Assembly: GCA_000827205.1 (NCBI GenBank)
Contig: KN832566.1
Location: 390,543 to 454,542, forward strand
Direction: 5' to 3'
Length of the DNA: 64,000 bases
Source of the DNA: Plicaturopsis crispa FD-325 SS-3
Lineage: Eukaryota > Basidiomycota > Agaricomycetes > Amylocorticiales > Amylocorticiaceae
Positions 13,801 to 23,119 of the stretch are shown piece after piece. The stretch's first letter is position 1; the number at the start of each line of letters is the position of its first letter. The notes under the pieces were generated by a model that worked only from the letters and a program-made list of their open reading frames with translations, searched no databases and had not been told where the DNA came from. Made by a program: the position numbers and the translations under genes.

Positions 13801-15057
13801 AAGGGTGCATACGACCCGAGATGGTTCATCGAGGGCAAGACAGACGAGCAGACATCGGAGTACTCGAGTGGTTTCTTCGACAAGGGCTCGTTCCAGGAAA
13901 CCTTGAGTGGTTGGGCGCAGACTGTCGTTGTTGGCCGCGCGCGCCTGGGTGGCATCCCGATGGGTGTCATTGCTGTCGAGACCCGCACCATCGAGCGCAT
14001 CGTCCCCGCGGACCCCGCCAACCCTGCTTCTTTCGAGCAGCGCATCATGGAAGCCGGCCAAGTGTGGTATCCGAACTCTGCCTACAAGACCGCCCAGGCC
14101 ATCTTCGACTTCAACCGCGAAGGCCTTCCGCTCATCATCTTTGCTAACTGGCGTGGGTTCTCCGGAGGACAGCAGGACATGTACGATGAAGTCTTGAAGC
14201 AAGGCTCCAAGATCGTCGATGGTTTATCGAGCTATAAGCAGCCAGTGTTTGTATACATCGTCCCCAACGGTGAACTTCGCGGCGGCGCTTGGGTCGTTCT
14301 GGACCCATCCATCAACAAGGAGCAGATGCAGATGTACGCAGACGTCGATGCGCGTGCTGGTGTGCTCGAACCGGAGGGCATCGTTGAGATCAAGATGCGT
14401 CGCGACAAGATCCTGACGTTGATGGAGCGCTTGGACGAGACATACGCCAGCCTCAAGCGTGACAGCAAAGACGCCTCGAAGACGGTCGAAGAGCGTGCTG
14501 CTGCAACGGAGGCACTCGCTGCTCGCGAAAAGTTCCTGCAACCTTCGTACAAGCAAATTGCTCTGCTTTACGCTGACCTTCACGAGTGAGTCGATCCAGT
14601 ATAGCTCGCCGTACAAAGACTAACTGTTATTGCCAGCCGTACTGGACGTATGGAGGCGAAAGGCTGCGCGAAAGCTGCGGTATGGAAGGATGCTCGGAGA
14701 AAGTTCTACTGGGCTGTGCGCGGTCGAATCGCTCGTTCATCGGCCCTTGCGCTGCTCGCGGAAGCAAGTCCAGAATCCTCTCCGGAGTACCGCGTTCAAC
14801 TCCTCGAATCGCTTGCCTCGATCGATGCAACTACTGACGCTCGCACGGTGGCGGAGTCTCTCGAGAAGTTGGACTTGACTGCCACACTCGCACAGCTGAA
14901 GAGCGACTATCTCATGCGTCAACTCCTGGACCTTTCGCGCGAAGACCGCAAAGCGACGATAGACGGCCTTGCGCGGTTATTGGGCAACTTGCCAGACGAG
15001 GACAGGTCATTATTGTCAGAAGCGTTAAAAGCGTCGAACCGGTCACCTGGTGAATAA
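7853..15057 (+). CDS. ACC1: Acetyl-CoA carboxylase (multidomain, cytosolic)
   Basis: Biotin-dependent enzyme making malonyl-CoA, the committed step of fatty-acid synthesis. The start at 7853 gives [14 protein letters not shown], then an intron and [15 protein letters not shown]. Domains in order: biotin carboxylase ([37 protein letters not shown]-grasp loop [14 protein letters not shown] about 8650-8690, [20 protein letters not shown] about 9125-9185); biotin carrier with the biotinylated lysine in EVMKMYMPL (about 10240-10262); the central region; then the carboxyltransferase halves in the long exon ending at 14589 ([44 protein letters not shown]). A final exon from about 14637 encodes the C-terminus, ending SNRSPGE. 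The estimated length of about 2,200 residues matches fungal Acc1. No breaks seen. Confidence 0.97.
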
Positions 15058-16100
15058 TCTTTCACTATGTAATGCGTGTGCGTCTTGCTCATCGCCCGTG
15101 TTGCAGCGCCTCCTTCCTACTCCTAGATTGTTGGACATTCGTCGACTGGCTTTCATTCATGTGTATTTGTGTTCGTCTTGTTTTGCTACTTGTTCTGGGT
15201 TATCGTATCGCATCTGCTTATCATGTCTCTCAATATCTTGCATAGACGCAATCATCTACCTACCTACTTACATAGATTTGGATATCTCTCAATGCTACTC
15301 ACTGCACATTTCACCGTCATGCTTGTGCGGATCACCGAGGATTCTGGTCAGATTCTGGTCAGTGGGCCTGCGCAACAGGTGAGCGCGCGGCCTCCGTTTT
15401 CTCCAAATGAGCGGGATTCGAACCCACGCCATGAGCTCCTCGGCGGTGAGTCCCCTCTAAAAATGGGTGGAGCTTGGATGTTCATACCTGTACCCAAGTA
15501 ATTTGCAGAGTGGGATTCGAGCCTTGCCTGCGCTGGTAATGTCTAAGTCTCAGTGGTGGGATTCGAACCCACGCTACGAGCTGAGTCCCCAATAATGATA
15601 AAAGTGAGTGGGATTCGGAAGCTGACCCTTGCGCACAAGCAATTTGAAGAGTGGGATTCGAGCCCTCGCTCTCTCGGGGCTGCAATTCGGGTGAGTGGGA
15701 TTCGAACCCATGCCATAAGCTCCTCGAATCCGACTCGGCCAGTCTTACGGGGCATGCCCCGATACAAAATAGCATATGGCCGCACGCCGTTCGGAATACA
15801 GGGAGAGATAGATACAAATACTCGCTAGCGAGTACCTGCTATATGATCATACTCTGTCGGACCATATGCATGTTTTTTGTCCGAAATCACTCGTCAGAGT
15901 CATATTCAGACGAGCACCTCACGACTACTACCTCCCCATCAGGCAATATTTAATTACAGCTTCATTAGCCACATCTTCTACATCGATGATAGCGGGCTCA
16001 AAATCGATTCGTTTGCCTCCGTTCCTTGACAGAACATGTTGCGTTGCTCAATTCCCGTCAGTTTCATCTCGGGTAGTCTGCGGTATGCTGAGCAAAAAGC
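15058..16100. other. ACC1 3' region and tRNA-fragment cluster
   Basis: The first about 300 bp downstream of ACC1 are T-rich and look like 3' UTR and terminator. The T-arm/B-box repeats at 15408-15715 follow. The rest, up to the tRNA gene, shows no coding signal. Apparent open frames reading GFEPT-like peptides are translations of the tRNA-like repeats. Confidence 0.5.
15408..15715 (-). repeat. Six tRNA T-arm / B-box-like fragments
   Basis: The block RGTGGGATTCGAACCCA, the complement of a tRNA T-arm with the pol III B box GGTTCGAATCCC, recurs at about 15408-15430, 15508-15529, 15555-15575, 15605-15625, 15648-15670 and 15692-15713. Copies 1, 3 and 6 keep the B box intact; the others have changes. 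Three are followed by a related tail (compare ATGAGCTCCTC, ACGAGCTGAG and ATAAGCTCCTC). No copy has a D-arm, anticodon arm or acceptor partner, so none is a full tRNA. All share the strand of the tRNA-Leu about 400 bp downstream. They may be decayed tRNA copies or TFIIIC-only sites. Confidence 0.75.
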
Positions 16101-16218
16101 TGATGAGAGTGGGATTCGAACCCACGCCCTTTCGGACCAGATATCACGATGTGTGATAAGTGTGTTCCAATGGAACTGATCCTTAGTCTGGCGCCTTAGA
16201 CCGCTCGGCCATCTCACC
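16101..16218 (-). tRNA. tRNA-Leu(AAG) with a 38-nt intron
   Basis: Class II tRNA read on the minus strand. The acceptor GGTGAGA pairs with TCTCATC (one G-U pair), with discriminator A. The D arm contains TGGCCGAGCGGTCTAAGGC (A box). The anticodon stem CCAGA pairs with TCTGG, and the loop CTAAGGA gives anticodon AAG (bases 16182-16184), hence leucine CUU. The intron at 16143-16180 starts one base after the anticodon, the standard position for nuclear tRNA introns. A long variable arm (CC GAAA GG) and T arm GTGGG/CCCAC with GGTTCGAATCCC follow. A TTTTT pol III terminator lies just downstream (16093-16098 on the plus strand reads aaaaa). Confidence 0.95.
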
Positions 16219-16602
16219 TTGTATAAATGAGTTGGCCAGAAAACTAAGACCGTACGGAAAATTGCAGTCACGCTGATACCAACCTTTAACATATCTTACA
16301 TAACTTATCCTCCTGAGACTTTCAGACGAGTACCCTGCACCAAGTAAGAGCTCGTGCCCTACAAGTTAGTTACAGTACACGGACTTGTCATGTAAAATTT
16401 CGAGTCAAGATACAACACCAAGGGCTCATGAGTTGTAGGGGCACGTATGCACATCGCGCGTTGACTAAAAGTTGACGGGTGAATTGAGTTGGCTGTATAA
16501 ACTCTCCCGCTTGAGCTGCGTGGTACGAGGGACTTGTCCGGTATACCAAGGATAATACCCGTCAAGACTGGGCTACCGATGTATCCAGCTGAATGGTCAT
16601 TT
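16219..16602. other. Intergenic region between tRNA-Leu and DHODH
   Basis: About 380 bp containing the upstream side of the tRNA gene and the 3' flank of the DHODH gene. No coding, repeat or RNA signal noticed. Confidence 0.4.
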
Positions 16603-18301
16603 TTATGGGACTACGGACACCAAGGCGGCGGCCTCTCCGCTCTCCGCTCTAGCATCTGTCTCTGCCTCTCCCTCACTGCTATGCATGCTCTGCCCGAGCT
16701 TATCAACCAGCTTCTCTAGCTCCCGGGCCTCTTCAAGCAGCTGTCCTACCGTCCCTCTTGCATTCGTCTCCTTCAGGCTCAGCTCTGCAACGGCTTTGTT
16801 GGTCACCGCCTCCCAGGTGGTACCCTCCTTCTCCAACGCCGCGGCAAGCTGGTCTTTGATGCGCCTACAGGTGCCTACGCCATCATACCCAAAGCTCGTA
16901 TATATCTGCACGAGCGATGCTCCCGCCCGTGCATACTCGAGTGCATCGGCGCCACTCGAGATGCCGCCGCAGCCAATGAGCGGAATGGATGCGGGTAGAT
17001 GAGTGCGGAGGGTGCGCAAGGCCCGCAAGGAGTATTGTTTCAATGGTGCGCCGGATAGACCACCCGCCTCAGATTTGTTAGCTAATAGAATATCAGCACT
17101 TGAAGCGCGCAGAATGGGAGTAGAGGGACATACGATCGGCGATATTCGCTGGTCTTTGGACTGTGGTGTTGCTGACGATCACGCCGTCAATGCTGCTTCT
17201 CCGGACAACAGACGCAATAGATTCAAGGTCTGCCTCTTCGAGGTCCGGTGCAATCTTCAACACCAATTTGGGCTTGCGAGAAGGCAGCTTGTCCCTAGCA
17301 TCTGTTACGCCCGTCAGGAGCTCTTCCAGAAGCCTTCGCGTCTGTAGCCCTCTGGTTCGACTGAGTAAGTTAGGCTAGTAAGATGACTGTAAGGCGTACC
17401 GGAGGCCGGGCGTATTGGGGCTTGAGACATTTACAACAAGGACATCTGCATGAGGGCCAAACGTCCGGACGCCCGCAACAAAATCCTCAATGGACTCTGG
17501 AGCCGACGTCTTATTCTTTCCAAGGTTCACGGCAAGTAAGGCGTCTGGACGGAACGCGGCGTTTGTCTCCTCGTCTAAGAATTTGGGAACGCGCGCACGC
17601 AGCCGCGCAAGGAGTGCGGCATGGCCCTTCGAAGGAAACCCATAGCGATTTATGAGCGCCGCGTCATCCGGGAGGCGAAAGACGCGTGGTCTTGGGTTTC
17701 CTGGCTGGTGTCATGCTGTTAGTTTGTATTTACGAGACTGTAGAGACTCGTTTGAACCTGCGGTTGAGGTGTAACGCTGCCTATCTCAACCCAGCTGAAC
17801 CCAAGGTTGAATAGGCCTGCGTACTTCTTCAGTGATTTTCTAGTGACAAGACGTGTACAGACACACCGTCAATAGCTTCTCCGTCCTTGTCGAAGCCAGC
17901 GGCCAGTCCTACAGGGTTTGACAACGGCTGACCCCAGAACTTCACGCAGAGTAAGAAATTCATTCGCGACACCTCGAACGTTTGCGTACCTCACACTGCA
18001 ACCTCTCGTCATCGGTTACCAGGTCGCGTGAGGCCAGCCCGCTCTGCAGCACCTTCAAAGCGAATTTGTGTCCATCCTCCGGATCCAAAACTAGTCGTAT
18101 GACAGGCGGGATTATGTATCGATGTATAGCAGAGCGTGCGTCGAGATAGTATGCCGCGAAGAGGCCTGTCGATAATACCAGTGCCGTAGCGTAAACACCT
18201 GTCCGAAGTGGTGATCCTCGTGTCGTGGGCGTCGCTGTCGACAAGCTACGCGCACTGCGTGGAGAGAGCCTACGAAGCGCAGCTATTCGTAGGGTCGCCA
18301 T
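16603..18301 (-). CDS. DHODH: Dihydroorotate dehydrogenase, class 2, mitochondrial
   Basis: Fourth step of pyrimidine synthesis: oxidises dihydroorotate to orotate using FMN and ubiquinone at the inner mitochondrial membrane. The start at 18301 gives an Arg/Ser-rich presequence, [19 protein letters not shown], followed by a membrane anchor (about residues 36-54). This marks the class 2 mitochondrial type rather than the cytosolic class 1A enzyme of brewer's yeast. Core motifs: [49 protein letters not shown] with the catalytic serine, [16 protein letters not shown], then [10 protein letters not shown] and [20 protein letters not shown], which bind FMN phosphate. About seven exons. The C-terminus is extended by about 60 residues rich in Glu and Ala beyond the catalytic domain, ending AALVSVVP. 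Confidence 0.95.
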
Positions 18302-18871
18302 GGTGCATGGAAAGGCAGGGGAAAGCACAAGAGAGCTCAGTAAAAGTTTCGCGGACTCCAGCGTCGAGCGAACGGTCGTGGTCGGGTACACTCAGGGGCT
18401 TATCGACGAAAACGGAAGCACTTGGATGGAAACCTTTGTCTCGGACGCGTTCTTCACCACAACGACATGGACAACCCCCGTAACTTCTGAAAATGTCTTA
18501 TGAGAATGTCCCTTTTGTTGCTGAACTAGATTGGACACGCGTGTAACGCGTTTGGGATGCTACCAGCTAACAAAGAACGCGTCTTTGCAGGCATTGACGC
18601 TTATGGCAGGCGCACCACCGGAGCTCCACTTTCGAAGCCTTGCTAGCCATTGTCCCGAGCACAATGCGACGGAGCCACCGTTCCATTCTAGGTGCATCCG
18701 CTGTATATAAAGGTCTGCCGTTGCCAAGATTCTCCTCACAAATTTCTCTCTCTCTCTCTCTTCTCTCACTCCAAGCCGAGCAGTGCTCGCATATTGTTAC
18801 ACGCTTTCACAACCTACCTTCATTCATAACGATCTCTCCGGACGACACGCTTCCACACGCTATTACACACT
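18302..18871. promoter_or_regulatory. Divergent promoter region with four ACGCGT motifs
   Basis: Between DHODH (minus) and the CBM19-like gene (plus). Four ACGCGT hexamers occur at 18445-18450, 18537-18542, 18546-18551 and 18577-18582. ACGCGT is the binding site of the MBF cell-cycle factor in yeasts, which drives nucleotide-synthesis genes at G1/S. A link to DHODH is therefore plausible but inferred. The plus-strand gene has its own TATA box. Confidence 0.5.
18704..18711 (+). promoter_or_regulatory. TATA box of the CBM19-like gene
   Basis: TATATAAA lies about 165 bp upstream of the start codon, followed by a pyrimidine-rich (TC)n stretch at about 18748-18770, typical of leaders of strongly expressed fungal genes. 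Confidence 0.7.
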
Positions 18872-20684
18872 ATGTTCAAATTATCAATGCTCGCGGTGCT
18901 CACCTTGGCTACCACAGGCGCCACTGCCGCACCTTTGACGAAGCGCATCGCGCAGGTCACCTCGGACTCGACTAAGAAATGGGAACAAGCATGCGTATGT
19001 CGTCCTTTAATCCGGGTTATGTATCGTGTCTCATGCTATGTTGGTGACGCGTAGGACACCGCCGGCGGAGGTCAGCAGTGCAACCAGGTTGCAGTCTCGT
19101 CGTTTGCTGCGCTTCTCGCAGGCGCAGGAGCGTGCGACCAGCAGGATGGTGCGGACAAAATGATCGACCTCGCTAAACAGCACAACAACGACGCCAACAT
19201 GATCAAGTTCGCCCAAATTTTCGCGCAGCAGCCCCGTAACTCCGTGCGTCTCTTGAACCCCGTGTTGTCGTTCAATTCGTGAGCTAACCAGATATCTATC
19301 AGCCCAACTCGCAGTCTATTCCATACTGCCAGACCGCTCCGAAGAATGCCGAGCTCAAGGGCCTCTTCCAGTGCCAGTTCAAAGGCAACTCCCCTACATT
19401 TGCCACCGGGACCGATGGTGGCAACACTCCGCAAGGTGGCGCAGCACCAAACCCTGCTGGCTCGTGCCCTGCCAACCCGCAGGGCCCCATCGCCGACGGC
19501 ACACAGCTCACGGACATCACCTCCGATCCTGGTCTCAAAAACATCCAGGGCGGTGCCTCGAGCTCGGGCAATTCGACCTCAACGGCATCCGGTGGCTCCA
19601 ACTCGACCGCGTCTGCAAACCCCGGTAATATCACTGGAGGATCTAACTCGACCACTGCCGGGTCTGGCAGTGCCTCCGGTTCCAATGCCACGCCGGGCGC
19701 GTCTAACTCGACGTCGGGAGGCGGTGACTCGGGTGCAACCAATCCCACCACCGGTGCCGCGGATGGGTCCACGGGTGGGGCCGCCAACTCCACTGGGATA
19801 TCGTCTGGGTCGGGTGCTGGATCTTCTGGTTCCAGCGCATGTGGTGCCTCTGGTTCTGGTGCAGGCTCTGCATCCGGCTCCGGCGCTAGCGGGTCTGCAT
19901 CCAACCCCCAGGCTGCTCAGAACGGTACGGCTGGTGCCAATGCTCCAGGGTCCTCGTCGCAAGCCGGCTCGGGGGCCTCTGGCACGGGTGTAGGCACCGG
20001 CTCAGCATCTGGGGCTGGAACCGGCGCCGGTTCCATTATTGGCTCTGGGGCTGGGGCTGGCAACAGCACCGGAACTGGCGGAAGCGGTTCATCTTCGGGC
20101 GTTTCGTCGTCTCAGGGCGGCTCCGGATCGGCTGGTGCTGGAGATGCAGGCGTTACCAGCGTCGCGGGTTCAGGAACGGGCTCCGGCGTTGGGGGATCTA
20201 CATCGAGTGGCTCTATCTCATCTGGCTCTGGGTCGTCCAAGGACAACGGTGGTTCCGGAGCAGGTGGTGTTCTTGCTGCCAGGGCCTCCGCCTCCGCTCC
20301 CGCAGCCTCGGCATCTGCTTCAAGTGGGGGAGGCGACTTCAAGCTGCAGAACGGCAAAGACGCGCAGCAGCAGAACAAGCAGTTCGCGAGTCTCAACGCC
20401 AACTCTGCCTGCCAAGGTGAGCCTCTTCGTTCTGCTGTGGCTACATTGCGAGTCGCTTGCTGACAAGCTCTTCTTCAGAGGGTGACCAGGCTTGTGTCAG
20501 CGGCGGGTTCGCGCAGTGCGTGCAAGGCAAGTTCCAGGTCACGCAGTGTGGCGCGTCGACGACGTGCGCGGCGCTTCCGCTCGTGAACGCCCCTGGGACG
20601 TCCGTGTCGTGCACTACGCAGCAGGATGCCGAGGCGCGCATTCAGGCGACGGGGGCTACTGGTGGGCTTACGGGATCTGGGTGA
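18872..20684 (+). CDS. Secreted protein with Ser/Gly-rich linker and C-terminal CBM19-like domain
   Basis: The signal peptide MFKLSMLAVLTLATTGATA is followed by APLTKR, a Kex2-type site. Four exons. The N-terminal domain carries conserved cysteines (WEQAC, GGQQCNQ, GAGACDQQ, YCQTAP, FQCQF, GSCPANPQGP). A linker of roughly 260 residues, made almost only of Ser, Gly, Ala, Thr and Asn with many NST-type sequons, follows. After the last intron comes SACQEGDQACVSGGFAQC, VQGKFQVTQCG, TTCAALPLV and SVSCTTQQDAEARI. This Cys pattern is the agaricomycete secreted domain usually annotated as carbohydrate-binding family 19 (chitin-binding). Probably a cell-wall or extracellular-matrix protein; ligand inferred from family only. 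Confidence 0.88.
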
Positions 20685-21883
20685 TTCATAATGATTTTAA
20701 CGAAGTTACTTTGCGTTTGATATCTCTCTTGTAGCTTGTTAGTCTTCTGCTTTGTAGCGCCAGGTCGCATGTTTCTGTAGCATATATTACGATTATTCCG
20801 GCACTAGCACCTTCTACAACATATCTTGGAGATAAGGACGTCGCCGCTGGAGCTGGATCGAATCTGCGCGTGTGATATGATACGGCTGGCCGTTAGGGAA
20901 ATGGCAGGATGGCGGTGAATACTTGAATGGCCACCTACAGTGTCAGCATATGCTCCAATGGCGGCGCAGGAGCGGTCAAGGACTAAGTTCCCCACGCGCA
21001 ACAAGTCCGAGGATGAGCCGTAAGCTGGCATTTAGTGAAGGCACCACATCGAATTCAGGTGACCACGACGCGACAATGGGTCTATCGGTGATTTGAATCA
21101 TGACCTACTGCTGCAAGACAATGAAATTCGTAGACCCAACCTGCAAAAATGTCACGCCCTGGCAGAACTGCGCGATATTCTCGCGATTGACGGAATGGGT
21201 GTCAAAATAGATCCTCGCTATGCGTTCCAGATGCGTTCGGCGAACCAGTCATATTTGTGGGATACAACATTATATTGCGTATCGCATGCTACAGCACCAA
21301 GATGGTCCTGTGCCTGCTGAATTTTAGGGTAGCAAGTTGCGGACAGCGTGGTCTTGAGCAGTGCATAGATTGACCCTGGGATGAGCGATTGTATAGAGGA
21401 CCTGGAAGACTCACACAAGTCAAGGGCATTATAACATAGACATGCGTGTGCTCAACGTGTGAGCACAGAAACGAGCGAAGTCTGCCGGGCTTCGAGCCGG
21501 GGAGTGCAGGAACGACCAGGGACCTCCGTTTGGACCGCGTCGAATCAGCGAGTGCTGCGACATGTGCTCGAGAGACCTGCGTATTCTACGACTGCCAGAA
21601 GAGAAATCGACAGGAATATGCGGCTGAGAGCAAGCAACAGGATGGCCGGACATGACTCGGACATGGCTGTCCGAAAAGAGGAAAGAAAGATGGAGCCTGG
21701 CGACTGGCGGCATGTGCATGGTGCACGTGTGGAACAGGCCCAAAGTATTTGCCTCGACCTGAGCTGCCTCAGCGCATTCACTCTTGTACCACGACGTCCA
21801 CCATCCACGGTATCCTATTATCCTCTGTTTCTGTACTGAGATCGCTACTGACCGCGCTCTACAGGTTTAATCGGCTCTTCATC
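20685..21883. other. Intergenic region upstream of LC8
   Basis: About 1.2 kb. The start is the 3' UTR of the CBM19-like gene; the end is the LC8 promoter and leader, possibly with a 5' UTR intron ending ctacag at 21864. The plus-strand frames around 21446-21840 have no family features. Confidence 0.4.
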
Positions 21884-22303
21884 ATGGCAGACAAGCTCGA
21901 CGCGCCCACATCATCCTCCACCGACACCGGTTCCAGCCCGCGAGATGGGAACGGCACCGGGGGGCCCAAGGCCATCATAAAAAACGTGGACATGAGCGAG
22001 GAGATGCAGCAGGAGAGCGTCGACATCGCCTCCGCTGCGCTCGAGAAATACAACATCGAGAAGGATATCGCCGCACAGATCAAGAAGGAGTTTGACAGAC
22101 GGCACGGGCCCACCTGGCACGTTGTTGTTGGCAAAAACTTTGGGAGCTACGTGACGCACGGTGAGTCCTCGTTGCACTATTTCACCTTGTCCACACGCGT
22201 GGCGTTCCAGTTCTGCTGTCTAACGATAATCTCATACCCAGAAACCAAGCATTTCATCTACTTTTACGTTGGTTCGCTTGCCATCCTCATCTGGAAATCA
22301 TAG
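21884..22303 (+). CDS. DYN2: Dynein light chain, LC8/DYNLL type
   Basis: Small dimeric hub protein of cytoplasmic dynein, also used by nuclear pores and other partners. Two exons give about 116 residues. The LC8 core is unmistakable: [57 protein letters not shown], then across a short intron [11 protein letters not shown]. The usual protein is about 90 residues; here an N-terminal extension of about 25 residues rich in Ser, Thr and Gly precedes the core. The last residues read SLAILIWKS, ending in TAG at 22301-22303. Confidence 0.96.
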   Translation: MADKLDAPTSSSTDTGSSPRDGNGTGGPKAIIKNVDMSEEMQQESVDIASAALEKYNIEKDIAAQIKKEFDRRHGPTWHVVVGKNFGSYVTHGESSLHYFTLSTRVAFQFCCLTIISYPETKHFIYFYVGSLAILIWKS

Positions 22304-23119
22304 GCACATCGTCAGCTTGGGCCACGATCAACCGCTGTGCCAGAGCATCGCGAGAAGAGTTGTAGCATTGCGTTGTAGATGGACAGTAGGAGAGGTGTAC
22401 GCGTTTGTTTCTGCTTTGTTTCGTTTTTTGCTCTGTTGTGTCGCATATCAATCCATAAACTCGCTCACTACCATTTTCTCGCGTTTCTTTTGCCATTTTG
22501 CCACCGGCGCTCTTGTTTTGGTTCGTAGGACCTTCCTTGGTGTTTCCCTGACTTTGGCACGCGTTGTCGTTGCAATCACTCTCTTGCCTCATTTACACGA
22601 AAATGAATCCGGAAACTCGCTATTCCTATGCAACGCCTAATTAGCAAACGGTGAGTGCCATCTGGATGTATCCCTCGATTGCCCGCGTTTACACCTACTT
22701 GGTTCCGCAGAGACTTGGCCATTTTGTCGCTCACAATGGTTTCGATAAAGACACGCATAATCGACATCAACTTATCGATCTTCCTTGGTGAGCTGAGCAT
22801 GTGCTCACCGGTACCCAACCTAAGTCTGCACTACCACGTTATATTCGTACGAGCGTCTACCTGGCACCCACGATATCGCCTTCATTGAGGGAACGGTGCC
22901 ATGACTGCAGAATTTTTCTGTTGGGCAGATGTTGGCAGAAATCACACTGCGATCTTCGGTGCAGATATAATGACTACCGTTGAGTGCACGGCTTCTATGG
23001 CAGGTAAAATCACAAATCAACTGTATAATATCTATAGTGTGCTAATGGCTACAAGGTCAGGATCAAAGAAATACACCGTAACGTTCAACGAAATCATGCT
23101 GGTCCATGCCATCGCGGCC
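22304..23119. other. Convergent intergenic region
   Basis: About 800 bp between the 3' ends of the LC8 gene and the Axl2-like gene. T-rich after LC8, consistent with a 3' UTR. No gene, repeat or RNA recognised. Confidence 0.4.

Noticed and set aside
12169-14202. Long minus-strand frames opposite ACC1 (160-238 residues)
   Set aside because: Shadow frames of the strongly codon-biased carboxyltransferase exon.
15553-15953. Open frames reading GFEPT/GFEPS peptides
   Set aside because: They are translations of the tRNA T-arm-like repeats, not proteins.
21446-21655. Frame reading LPGFEPGSAGTTRDLRLDRV, suggesting a tRNA or repeat translation
   Set aside because: No B box or tRNA fold is present on either strand; no support as a gene.
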